Below are positions 43,728-51,707 of a DNA stretch of 64,000 nt, in pieces. Position numbers and translations under genes: made by a program. The DNA is from CBDFKF01 sp965248765 (GTDB lineage Bacteria > Pseudomonadota > Alphaproteobacteria > VGEJ01): positions 558,001 to 622,000 of the forward strand of contig CBDFKF010000003.1 of NCBI GenBank assembly GCA_965248765.1. The letters run 5' to 3'. The notes under the pieces are model-generated. The model searched no databases. It was not told the origin of the DNA and saw only the letters and a program-made list of their open reading frames with translations. The first letter of the stretch is position 1. Each line of letters begins with the position of its first letter.

Positions 43728-43937
43728 TCAGTCGCGCGGGATTTCGCCGGGCGCGTCCGCCTCATCGATCGCCACCGCCGCCCGGCGGTCGATGTCGAAC
43801 TCCTGGACGGAATGGTTCGAGAACGCGGTGAAGCTGCCGAAACGGAGATCGAGCGTGTGAAAAAGGACGCCGCCCGCGACGACCACGATCGTGGTGAACC
43901 AGGCACATGCCTCGAGGATGACGTCGAACTTGGCCAT
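43728..43937 (-). CDS. Small single-helix membrane protein
   Basis: 69 residues from ATG 43937: one helix near the N-terminus (CAWFTTIVVVAGGVLFHTLD), then a hydrophilic acidic tail (DIDRRAAVAIDEADAPGE). It sits 21 bp upstream of the GST gene on the same strand. I do not recognise it. A hypothetical protein with moderate support from spacing and a normal start. Confidence 0.45.
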   Translation of the reverse strand: MAKFDVILEACAWFTTIVVVAGGVLFHTLDLRFGSFTAFSNHSVQEFDIDRRAAVAIDEADAPGEIPRD

Positions 43938-44070
43938 GTCGCGCGCCTCACGCCGCCGGTATGCGGTGTCACGTATGACAAGTATAGCCAGGCGAGCGCG
44001 GCGCCGAAGTGACGGTCCTCACAGGTTCGAAGACACCTGGCGAATAAATCGGCCGCGCCGGTCCCCTTCG

Positions 44071-45924
44071 CTAGAGCGCGAGAACCTCGATCTCGTCGTG
44101 CTGGCCACGCAGAAGGTGGCGCCCCACGGGCCTCGGGGTGATCGCCGTGCCGGCCGCGTTTGCGGTCTCGGCGCTGAGCAGAATAGCGACGTCCTGTTCG
44201 GCCTCGCCAAGGTCCTTGGCGAGCTGCTCCAGCCGGTTGGCGGTGTTCACCGTGTTGCCGACGATCGTGTAGTTGATGCGGCCCGGTGCGCCGATGTTGC
44301 CGACCGTCACCTCGCCGGTGTGCAGGCCGATGCGGACGCGGATCGGCGCCCGCCCGTCGGTCATGCGGATTGCATTGTCGGCCGCGAGTGCCACCCGAAT
44401 GGCGAGCGCGGCGCGACAAGCAGAGGCGGCGTGATCCGGTTGTGTCTCGGGCGCACCCCAGAAAGCCATGACCGCATCGCCGATGAACTTGTCGATGGTG
44501 CCGTCCTCGGCTTCGACGCAGCGACTGAGCATGGCGAAGTGCTCGTTGAGGAACGCGGCCGTTTCCGATGCACTCAAAGCCTCCGACAGGCTGGTGAAGC
44601 CGACGATATCGGTGAACATCACGGTGACCTCGCGGGTGACCGAGGTCTCGACCGCATGCTCCCCCTGGCTCACCAGGCGGCGGACCAGCTTGCGCGGTAC
44701 GTAGGTCTCGAACCAGCGCAGGCCGACCACCATCGAGTTGAAGGCATTGGCGGCATCGCTCATCTCGGTGAACAGGCTGGTCGGGAGACGCTGCACCCCT
44801 CCGAGCGAGAAATCGCGCACCTGCTGCGCCGCATCTGCCAAGCGATTGATCGGGGCGCTTAAATAGCGGGCGAAGCCGATCGCGGCGATCAAGGAGACGA
44901 TCAGCACTCCCAGCCCGGCGATCGCCGCCCACCGTAGGCGCCTCAGTTCATCGCCGAGGTCGGCCGCGGGGAAGTACACTGCAACGAGCCACGGCTGGTC
45001 GCCATAGCGCTCGATCGTGCGGGAGATCGCGGCGTACTCGGCGCCTTGCGCTTCGAGAATGCGGATCCCCGTTTCGCGCTCGAGTTCCGCGCGGCGACCG
45101 CTGTCAGAGCGCGGGCGCGTGAGCGCCGAGACCACCGGATCGTCGATCTCGGCGACCCTGGGCAGGGGCTGCTCGGCGCTAAGGCCGGGGAATCCGCCGA
45201 TGAGCCGCGGATGTGCGAGGACCCGGCCGTCATCGAGAACGACGAAAGCGGTACCGCCGAGGCCTTTTGCATCGGCGTCGATCAGCTCCGATAGGCGATC
45301 GACGCGCACCGTCGAGGCGAGGGTGCCGATATAGACGCCGTCGCGACGTATCGCGCTGCGGACGTTAAGGAGGGTCACGCCCGCGGTTTCCGGTCGAATG
45401 ATGTCCGCCCAGAACACGCTGGTCCTTTTCTTGGCCGCCTCCACGGCCTCGACGATCACCCGCATCTCGCTGACATCGACGATCTGCAGAGCGACGCCGT
45501 CGGGACCGCGCAGCGCAAACACCATGCGCCAATCGTCATGGATGAACACGGCTGAGCGCACTTGCGGCGTTGCCGACAGGGCGCCAGCGAGACGAGCGCC
45601 GAGAATCGCGTCGTCGGTATGATCGATACCGCCCGTCTCAAGCTCGCGACCGAGCAGCACCAACATATCTTCGGCTGGTTGTAGGTACTGCTCGACGCGC
45701 GCGAGGACCACGCGCATCGTCGATTCGGACTTGTCAGCCAAGAGGTCGAAGGTGTTCTGGCGCGCGCTCCACAGTCCCAGCGCAAGCACCGAGACGACCG
45801 CGATCAACACCAGTCCGCCGAAGCCAATAGCGAGACCACGTGCGATGTGGATCTGGAACCGGACGGCGGATCCCTCGGATGCCCCCACGTCTCGCTTTAG
45901 CTCGGCCTCGCCGGTCACCGCCAC
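44071..45924 (-). CDS. Membrane adenylate/guanylate cyclase (Cache-HAMP-class III)
   Basis: A 617-residue integral-membrane cyclase. TM1 (GLAIGFGGLVLIAVVSVLAL, about 30-50), a long extracytoplasmic Cache-like sensor, TM2 (GLGVLIVSLIAAIGFARYL, about 335-355), HAMP (PINRLADAAQQVRDFSLGG), then a class III cyclase domain. Metal aspartates are in VMFTDIVGFTSLSEAL and FIGDAVMAFWGAPE, and the transition-state Asn/Arg helix in INYTIVGNTVNTANRLEQ. It senses an unknown small ligand outside and makes cAMP or cGMP inside. The GTG start gives 617 residues. It is divergent from a stand-alone cNMP-binding protein. Confidence 0.92.
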   Translation of the reverse strand: MAVTGEAELKRDVGASEGSAVRFQIHIARGLAIGFGGLVLIAVVSVLALGLWSARQNTFDLLADKSESTMRVVLARVEQYLQPAEDMLVLLGRELETGGIDHTDDAILGARLAGALSATPQVRSAVFIHDDWRMVFALRGPDGVALQIVDVSEMRVIVEAVEAAKKRTSVFWADIIRPETAGVTLLNVRSAIRRDGVYIGTLASTVRVDRLSELIDADAKGLGGTAFVVLDDGRVLAHPRLIGGFPGLSAEQPLPRVAEIDDPVVSALTRPRSDSGRRAELERETGIRILEAQGAEYAAISRTIERYGDQPWLVAVYFPAADLGDELRRLRWAAIAGLGVLIVSLIAAIGFARYLSAPINRLADAAQQVRDFSLGGVQRLPTSLFTEMSDAANAFNSMVVGLRWFETYVPRKLVRRLVSQGEHAVETSVTREVTVMFTDIVGFTSLSEALSASETAAFLNEHFAMLSRCVEAEDGTIDKFIGDAVMAFWGAPETQPDHAASACRAALAIRVALAADNAIRMTDGRAPIRVRIGLHTGEVTVGNIGAPGRINYTIVGNTVNTANRLEQLAKDLGEAEQDVAILLSAETANAAGTAITPRPVGRHLLRGQHDEIEVLAL

Positions 45925-46064
45925 TGTCCGTTACACCTGCGGAAGCGCAGCATGTGGCGAGGGTCCACGGCTGTCCAGCCCAACGAGAACTTGCGCCATG
46001 GGACCGGGCTCGCGGATATGGCATGAGAGTCACTGTTTCGTGACAGCGATCAGAGGCTCCTGCC

Positions 46065-46493
46065 ATGGAAATGGCCTATTCGTTCCTGTTGTCGAGCGAC
46101 CTCGACTACCTGGAAGAGGTCGGCACGACAGTTATCTATGCGGACCAGGACACGATCTTGGAGCAGGGCTCGACGTGCCAAGCCATCTTCGTGGTGCAGG
46201 ACGGCACGGTGAAGGTGCAGCGCGAGCGCGAGGACCGGGTCTACACGATCACCGAGCTCGGGCCGGGAGAAGTTTTCGGCGAAATGTCGTTCGTGCGCGG
46301 CGGCGGGGCGACGGCATCGGTCGCTGCGACCGGGAAGGCCCGCGTGGTGGTGGTCGAGGCGAGCCAGGTCAATGGCCTGTTGTCGTCGATCCCCGGCTTC
46401 GCGACACGCTTTTACCACTCGATCGCGACCACGCTCGCGAACCGCGTCGAGTACACCACCGACACGATTCCCGATCTGTTGAACGAAGACTAA
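46065..46493 (+). CDS. Stand-alone cyclic-nucleotide-binding domain protein
   Basis: 142 residues, one cNMP-binding domain with no helix-turn-helix, kinase or membrane part: ILEQGSTCQAIFVVQDGTVKV, LGPGEVFGEMSFVRGGGATA and a C-terminal helix SIATTLANRVEYTTD. The cassette is incomplete: where cAMP binders have Arg followed by Ser/Thr-Ala, this reads GGGATASVAA, so the phosphate-holding Arg is missing. It may bind another ligand, or act as a protein-interaction module. It diverges from the membrane cyclase gene 140 bp away, which suggests a functional link. Confidence 0.85.
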   Translation: MEMAYSFLLSSDLDYLEEVGTTVIYADQDTILEQGSTCQAIFVVQDGTVKVQREREDRVYTITELGPGEVFGEMSFVRGGGATASVAATGKARVVVVEASQVNGLLSSIPGFATRFYHSIATTLANRVEYTTDTIPDLLNED

Positions 46494-46518
46494 CGGCGGC
46501 GCAACTCCGGCCGCGCTG

Positions 46519-47178
46519 CTACGACATCGGCTCTGGGTCGGGCACGCCGATCGCGCCGGCGAGCGAACCGCCGGCTCTGACGGCGGCGATCCAGCCCTTT
46601 TCCTTTACCAGCTTGGCCCGAGTGCCGGCGATCACGGCGTCAAGGTCTTCTAACGGGATGACGACCACACCGTCGTCATCGCCGAAGATCACGTCCCCCG
46701 GCCGCACTGTCACGCCGCCTACCACGATCGGCACATCGATGGCGCCGTCGATCCCTTGCGCCGGGCCGCGCAACGTGATTGCCCGGCAGAACACCGGAAA
46801 ACCCATCTCAATGATGTCGGCGGTATCGCGCACTGCGCCGCCGACAACCACCCCGCTCACCCCGCGTTGAGCCGCTTCGAGCGTCGTGATGTCGCCCCAG
46901 GTCGCGTGCAGAGCGCCTTCGCCGGCATCGACCACCATCACTTCTCCGGGCCGCATCAGCGGAATCGCTGCCATCGCCGGCGAATTGTCGCCGCGGGCCA
47001 GCACCGTTCGCGCCTGACCGATGAGCTTCATGCCGCGCCCGATCGGCTTGATCCCGGCATCCATCGTCTGGCGCCCGTGCATGGCATCGCTCGCCAGCGA
47101 TGGTGCGCACTGTTGCAACGCGCGCCGCTTGGCCGCGCTGAGTTTGCGGAAGTCGGTTGGGTATTTGACGATGGTCAC
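46519..47178 (-). CDS. RraA-like/HMG aldolase family protein
   Basis: A 219-residue RraA-like protein: IGQARTVLARGDN, MRPGEVMVVDAGEGALHATWGD (with gap), GVSGVVVGGAVRDT and the DVIFGDDDGVVVIP block that holds the metal-binding Asp in HMG/CHA aldolases. The DxxxxD/GG(A/V)RD combination favours a class II pyruvate aldolase or oxaloacetate decarboxylase over an RNase E inhibitor. The GTG start at 47178 has no overlapping neighbour. It would cleave 4-hydroxy-4-methyl-2-oxoacids in aromatic ring degradation; the substrate is unproven. Confidence 0.85.
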   Translation of the reverse strand: MTIVKYPTDFRKLSAAKRRALQQCAPSLASDAMHGRQTMDAGIKPIGRGMKLIGQARTVLARGDNSPAMAAIPLMRPGEVMVVDAGEGALHATWGDITTLEAAQRGVSGVVVGGAVRDTADIIEMGFPVFCRAITLRGPAQGIDGAIDVPIVVGGVTVRPGDVIFGDDDGVVVIPLEDLDAVIAGTRAKLVKEKGWIAAVRAGGSLAGAIGVPDPEPMS

Positions 47179-47214
47179 GAATAACTCCTCACGTCGACAA
47201 GCACTTGCGGGATG

Positions 47215-48111
47215 CTAGCGCATTCCTCCCGCTGTGGGGACGATCAGCTCAGGCGGTCGCGGATCGAGGGTAATCGTCACCGGCGTTTGCAGGTGGTTGT
47301 CTCCGTCGAGTTGGACCGGTTTGCCGGCGGGCCCGGTGATCTCGATCGTGTGTGCCTTCAGGATGCGGATGTCGGCCTGCTCGGGCAAGCGTCCACGTGC
47401 CCAGGCGAGCGCGTAGCGCATGAGGGTGCGCCGGCCGTGGCCGAGCGAGACCAGGGCGTGAAGGTGAGGATCGGTGAGCGAGGCGCCCGGCGCGGCGATG
47501 CGCGGGCTGGCATAACGGCTGGCATGAGTGATCACGACCGACGACGCAGCGTACCGCTCGCCATCGACAACCGCCTCGAACACAGTGCCGCCTTCGGCGA
47601 CAAGCGCCCGTGCCGCCGCGACCATGTAGGCGCCTCGCCCCAGTAGCCGCTTGAGCGCCGGGCTCAGGCGGGCGACAGCCGCTGCGTCGACACCGACACC
47701 CGCGGTCAGGAGGAAACGGCGTCCGCCAGCAAGACCCGGTTGCACCTGTTGGCGCGGCCCGGCAGCGATAGCCTCGGCGATCGCCCTTGCGCGCACCTCG
47801 AGACCGAGCTCCCAGGCCAGTACGTTGACGGTGCCGAGCGGCACCGTCGCCAGCGCGGGACGCCGTCCGCCCTCGCGGCCATCATCACAGAGACCATTCA
47901 CCACCTCATTGAGCGTGCCGTCTCCGCCCGCGGCCGCGACCACGTCGAGCGGACCGTCGTGCTCGGCCGCCGCCGCGGCGGCAAAGGCCCAGGCGTCGCC
48001 CGGCCCCCGGGTCTCGCGAACGGTCGTGATACAGCCGGCTCCGGCCAAGTGGTCAATCGTCCGCCGGAACAACCGGTGGCGGCGGCGCCCCGCGATCGGA
48101 TTGAAGATCAC
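47215..48111 (-). CDS. Diacylglycerol/lipid kinase family protein
   Basis: A 298-residue DAGK-catalytic protein: IFNPIAGRRRHRLF, AAAGGDGTLNEVVNGL (nucleotide loop GGDGT) and PLGTVNVLAWELGLEV. The C-terminal beta-sandwich includes VQLDGDNHLQTPVTI. GTVNVLA replaces the more usual GTGNDFA, as in the YegS/LCB5-like branch. It phosphorylates diacylglycerol, sphingosine or a similar lipid. It follows the molybdopterin enzyme gene by 32 bp and may be co-transcribed. Confidence 0.88.
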   Translation of the reverse strand: MIFNPIAGRRRHRLFRRTIDHLAGAGCITTVRETRGPGDAWAFAAAAAAEHDGPLDVVAAAGGDGTLNEVVNGLCDDGREGGRRPALATVPLGTVNVLAWELGLEVRARAIAEAIAAGPRQQVQPGLAGGRRFLLTAGVGVDAAAVARLSPALKRLLGRGAYMVAAARALVAEGGTVFEAVVDGERYAASSVVITHASRYASPRIAAPGASLTDPHLHALVSLGHGRRTLMRYALAWARGRLPEQADIRILKAHTIEITGPAGKPVQLDGDNHLQTPVTITLDPRPPELIVPTAGGMR

Positions 48112-48143
48112 GAGGACGCGGCGGGGAGCCGCCTCGACTGCGC

Positions 48144-50201
48144 TCAGGCGGGGCGCACCCAGATGGCGATGTCGTGGAAGACGGCACCGCCGTTCGGCGG
48201 CGCTGCATCGGCGCCGGTCAAGGCGTTGATGCCGATACCGCCGGCGAATGCAGCGTTCGGGTGAATTGATTCGACGATGACGACGTCGGGTTGTAGGCCA
48301 TCGAACACTTCGGCATGCACCAGCACCTCGCCGCGCCGATTACCGAGGCGCACGAGCGCTCCGTCGCGAATTCCGGCGCCGCTGGCGGTCGTCGGGTGAA
48401 TCATCGCCGTTGGCCGTCCCTCCCTTTTCTGCGAGCCCGGCGTCTCGGTAAAGCTTGAGTTGAGGTAGGTGCGGGCGGGGGCCGTGACCAGCCGCAACGG
48501 ATGCTCGGCGTCGGCCTCCTCGATAGTCTCGACGTGGTCTGGAAGGCGCGGCATCGCTGCGACGGCGGGTCCTTCTCGCCGCCAGTCGGGTGCAAAGTGG
48601 AACTTGCCGTCGGGCGTTTTGAACCCGTTGAGGAAATGCGCGGTCTCGAAGTCCGGCTGGCAATCATGCCAACGTGATCGCGCCATGGTTTCAGCATCAG
48701 GCCAGTGTGAGGCGCACAGGGTTTCATCGATGATCTCCCATGCGGTCATGTCAAAGCCGCGATGTCGGGCGCCGAGCCGCTTCGCCAACGCGCAGACCAC
48801 GTCGTGGTTCGAGCGGCATTCAGCGTGGGGTTCGATCACCTTAGGCGCCACCTGCGCATACATATGGCCGCCGCTTTGATAGAGATCGTCGTGCTCGAGA
48901 AAAGTCGTCGCCGGCAGGACGATGTCGGCCATCCGCGCCGTCTCGGTCATGAACTGCTCATGGACGCAAACGAACAGATCGTCGCGGGCGAAGCCGGCGA
49001 CCACCTTGTTCAGCTCCGGCGCCACGTTCATCGGGTTGGTGTTCTGGATAATCATCGCCGTGACTGGTGGCCCGTCGCCGAGATCGTCGCGATCGCCGGT
49101 CAACACGGGACCAACGCGCGATTGATCGAAGACGCGGATCGACGGATCGATGTCATCAAGTCCTTCGATCAGCGTCTTGTCCCAATGGTAGATCCCGGAA
49201 TTACTGAAGAACGCGCCGCCGCCACGATGCTGCCAGGCACCGCTGACAGCGGCGAGGCATGAGGCGGCGTGCATATTGGCGGCGCCGTTGCGCGATCGTG
49301 AAAACCCGTAGCCGAGCCTTAGGAAACTTCGGGTGGTGCCGCCGTACAGACGGGCGAAATCGCGGATTTCGTCTGCTCCGAGCCCCGTGATCTTAGCTGC
49401 CCATTCCGGCGTCCGCGTGCCGAGGTGCGCCTGAAGCTCATGCGGCACATCGGTGTAGCGATCGAGATAGGGCCAGTCGGCGTAGCCTTCGGCGAACAAG
49501 ACGTGCATGACGGCGCATGCGAGCGCCCCGTCGGTGCCCGGCCTGAGGCACAGGTGCGTATCAGCGGTCCGCGCCGTCGCGTTGCGATAGGGATCGACGA
49601 CTACGAGCTTGGCACCGCGCTCGCGACGCGCACGTGCGACATGGTTCATGACGTTGACCTGAGTCGCCGCCGCGTTCGTCCCCCAGATCACGATCAGGTC
49701 CGATTCCGCCATCTCGCGCGGATCGGTGCCGGCGAGGATTCCGGTGCCGGCCCGCCAGCCGGCGATGGCGAGCGTCGCGCAGATCGTCGAGTGCTGGCCT
49801 GAATAACGTTTCACGTGGCGCAACCGGTTGATGCCATCGCGCATGACCAGGCCCATCGTGCCGGCGTAGTAGTACGGCCATACCGTCTCGCTGCCGAGGC
49901 GTTGCTCAGCGGCGAGGAACGCTTCGGCCACCTCGTCCAAGGCGTCGTCCCAGCTGATTGGTGCGAACGCGCCCTCGCCCTTTGTGCCGGTGCGCCGCAA
50001 AGGCTCGCTCAGGCGATCCGGATGGTGGACGCGTTCGGCGTAACGGGCGACTTTCTCGCAGATCACGCCGCGGGTGTAGTCGTTGTCGGGAGCGCCGCGG
50101 ACCCTGCCGATCGTGTGCGCGTCCAGGCGCTCGACCTCGATGGCGCAGGTCGACGGACAATCGTGCGGACAGGTGCTCGGAACGATTTCGACAGCGTCCA
50201 T
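48144..50201 (-). CDS. Molybdopterin-dependent oxidoreductase (DMSO reductase family)
   Basis: 685 residues, cytoplasmic (no twin-Arg signal). The N-terminal [4Fe-4S] site is CPHDCPSTC then GVICEKV. Molybdopterin-binding blocks: WGTNAAATQVNVMNHVARAR, VVDPYRNATARTAD, RPGTDGALACAVMHVLF, and the C-terminal dinucleotide-binding domain LRLVTAPARTYLNSSFTET with NRRGEVLVHAEV. The type is that of formate-dehydrogenase-like or thiosulfate/polysulfide-like oxidoreductases; the metal ligand (in NGAANMHAASC) is not clear. The promoter side is next to IS copy 2, which lies 69 bp upstream of its start. Confidence 0.9.
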   Translation of the reverse strand: MDAVEIVPSTCPHDCPSTCAIEVERLDAHTIGRVRGAPDNDYTRGVICEKVARYAERVHHPDRLSEPLRRTGTKGEGAFAPISWDDALDEVAEAFLAAEQRLGSETVWPYYYAGTMGLVMRDGINRLRHVKRYSGQHSTICATLAIAGWRAGTGILAGTDPREMAESDLIVIWGTNAAATQVNVMNHVARARRERGAKLVVVDPYRNATARTADTHLCLRPGTDGALACAVMHVLFAEGYADWPYLDRYTDVPHELQAHLGTRTPEWAAKITGLGADEIRDFARLYGGTTRSFLRLGYGFSRSRNGAANMHAASCLAAVSGAWQHRGGGAFFSNSGIYHWDKTLIEGLDDIDPSIRVFDQSRVGPVLTGDRDDLGDGPPVTAMIIQNTNPMNVAPELNKVVAGFARDDLFVCVHEQFMTETARMADIVLPATTFLEHDDLYQSGGHMYAQVAPKVIEPHAECRSNHDVVCALAKRLGARHRGFDMTAWEIIDETLCASHWPDAETMARSRWHDCQPDFETAHFLNGFKTPDGKFHFAPDWRREGPAVAAMPRLPDHVETIEEADAEHPLRLVTAPARTYLNSSFTETPGSQKREGRPTAMIHPTTASGAGIRDGALVRLGNRRGEVLVHAEVFDGLQPDVVIVESIHPNAAFAGGIGINALTGADAAPPNGGAVFHDIAIWVRPA

Positions 50202-50254
50202 CTGCCACTCCCACCGCGGGGGTTGAGGCTACGCCGCCCACTCGCGCGCCGCAA

Positions 50255-50270
50255 GCGACCGCCCGCGTTG
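50255..50270. repeat. 16-bp target-site duplication, left of IS copy 2
   Basis: GCGACCGCCCGCGTTG, identical to 51642-51657 and directly abutting the TGTC end of the element at 50271. A 16-bp duplication is long for bacterial insertion sequences. Confidence 0.88.
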
Positions 50271-51641
50271 TGTCACTAACACACGATATGTCCGGTTTAT
50301 GTACCAGACGATCTGTCCGGATTTAGAAGCTCTCCAGGCTATGGAGGTTTTGGATGCGCCGGACAGAGCAGTTGCAGGGACTGAGATTGATGAAGTTCGA
50401 GGAGGTTTACGGCCGCACCCATCGGGGTTGCTTGAGCCAAGCCGAGGCGGCGGAGGTTCTCGGCGTTTCAGAGCGCACCTTCCGGCGCTGGCGCGACCGC
50501 TATGAGGCGGACGGCGCGGAAGGGCTCTACGATCGCCGTCTGGGCCGGGTCTCGGCGCGGCGCGCGGCGGTCGACGAGGTGACGGCGCTGTTGGCGCTGT
50601 TCGACACCCGCTACTGGGACTTCACCGCCAAGCACTTCCACGAGAAGCTGGTCGCGGACTATGCCTTCAAGCGCAGCTACAACTGGGTGCGGCTGAGCTT
50701 GCAGGCCCATGGGCGAAGACGGGCGGCGCCCAGGCGCGGGGCGCACCGGCGCAAGCGGCCGCGCCGCGCGCTGCCCGGCATGATGCTGCATCAAGACGGC
50801 TCAAGCCACGCGTGGGTCCCCGATCAGTGGTGGGACCTGATCGTCACCATGGACGACACCACCAGTGAGATCTACTCGGCCTTCTTCGTCGCCGAAGAGG
50901 GCACGATGTCGAGCTTTCAGGGGGTGTCCGAGGCGATCCGGGCCAAGGGGCTGTTCTGCTCGCTCTATGCCGACCGCGCGGCCACTACTGGCACACCCCT
51001 GAGGCCGGCGGCACGGTCGACAAGGACAATCCGACCCAGTTCGGCCGCGCCCTGGCCCAGCTCGGCATCGAGCTGATCCCGGCCTACTCGCCCGAGGCAA
51101 GGGGGCGCTCGGAACGCATGTTCGCCACCCTGCAGAAGCGCCTGCCCCAGGAGCTCAGGCTCGCCGGCATCACCGACATGGCCCAGGCCAACCGCTTCCT
51201 CAAGGAGCTCTACCTGCCAGGCCACAACGCCCGCTTCGCGGTGCCGCCGGAAGCCGAGGGCACCGCCTTCGTGCCCTTCGCCGGTACCCTCGACGACATC
51301 CTCTGCGTGCAGCAGGAGCGCACCGTCTCCAACGACAACACCGTGCGCTACAAACGCCTGGTGCTGGCGATCCCGCCCGACCGCCATCGCCGCCACTACG
51401 TCAAGGCAAGGGTCCGGGTCCACGAATACCCCGACCGCACCCTCGCCGTCTTCCATGGGCCGCGCTGCCTGGCCCGATACCAGGCCGACGGATCGCCCAT
51501 CAACACAAGCCACAGACAGGCCGCGTGATCCGCTTCGACGCGACCGGCCAGTGGATAAGGGGACGGCCGCTCCGCGCCCGACCCCTTATCCACTGGCCCA
51601 ACAACCACAACTGAAGCGGTCAATTCAGTTTGTTCTCGACA
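50271..51641 (+). mobile_element. Insertion sequence, copy 2 (decayed)
   Basis: 1371 bp, in inverted orientation to copy 1 (1257-2653). Compared with copy 1 it lacks 25 bp at the right end, where recombination between two TGAATTGACC repeats has removed one repeat and the TTTATGTACCA core, and it lacks one base in the transposase. The left end is complete. Because a perfect 16-bp duplication still flanks it, the element inserted here once and decayed in place or was inserted already damaged. It sits in the shared upstream region of the molybdopterin oxidoreductase and the msbA operon. Confidence 0.92.
50354..51528 (+). pseudogene. IS transposase, one-base deletion
   Basis: Same protein as at 1395-2570 with one base lost near 50980 (GCCGGCC in copy 1 reads GCGGCC here). 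The frame breaks at residue about 208, just after the second catalytic Asp, leaving a 240-residue product, with the rest from 51118 in another frame. Two substitutions are also visible (Asn-to-Asp at residue 74 and Val-to-Ala at residue 197). The catalytic Glu is lost from the main product. Confidence 0.92.
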
Positions 51642-51657
51642 GCGACCGCCCGCGTTG
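51642..51657. repeat. 16-bp target-site duplication, right of IS copy 2
   Basis: GCGACCGCCCGCGTTG, matching 50255-50270 base for base. Confidence 0.88.
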
Positions 51658-51707
51658 GCGGGGGCGGGGGCACGTGATAACCTGCGCGCGATCATGCGGG
51701 GTCCGAG

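Noticed and set aside
2654..50270. The whole region between the two IS copies as a composite transposon or as an inverted segment
   Set aside because: The copies flank ordinary chromosomal genes such as trcR and the B12 operon. The 16-bp duplication around copy 2 is intact, which an inversion by recombination between the copies would have separated.
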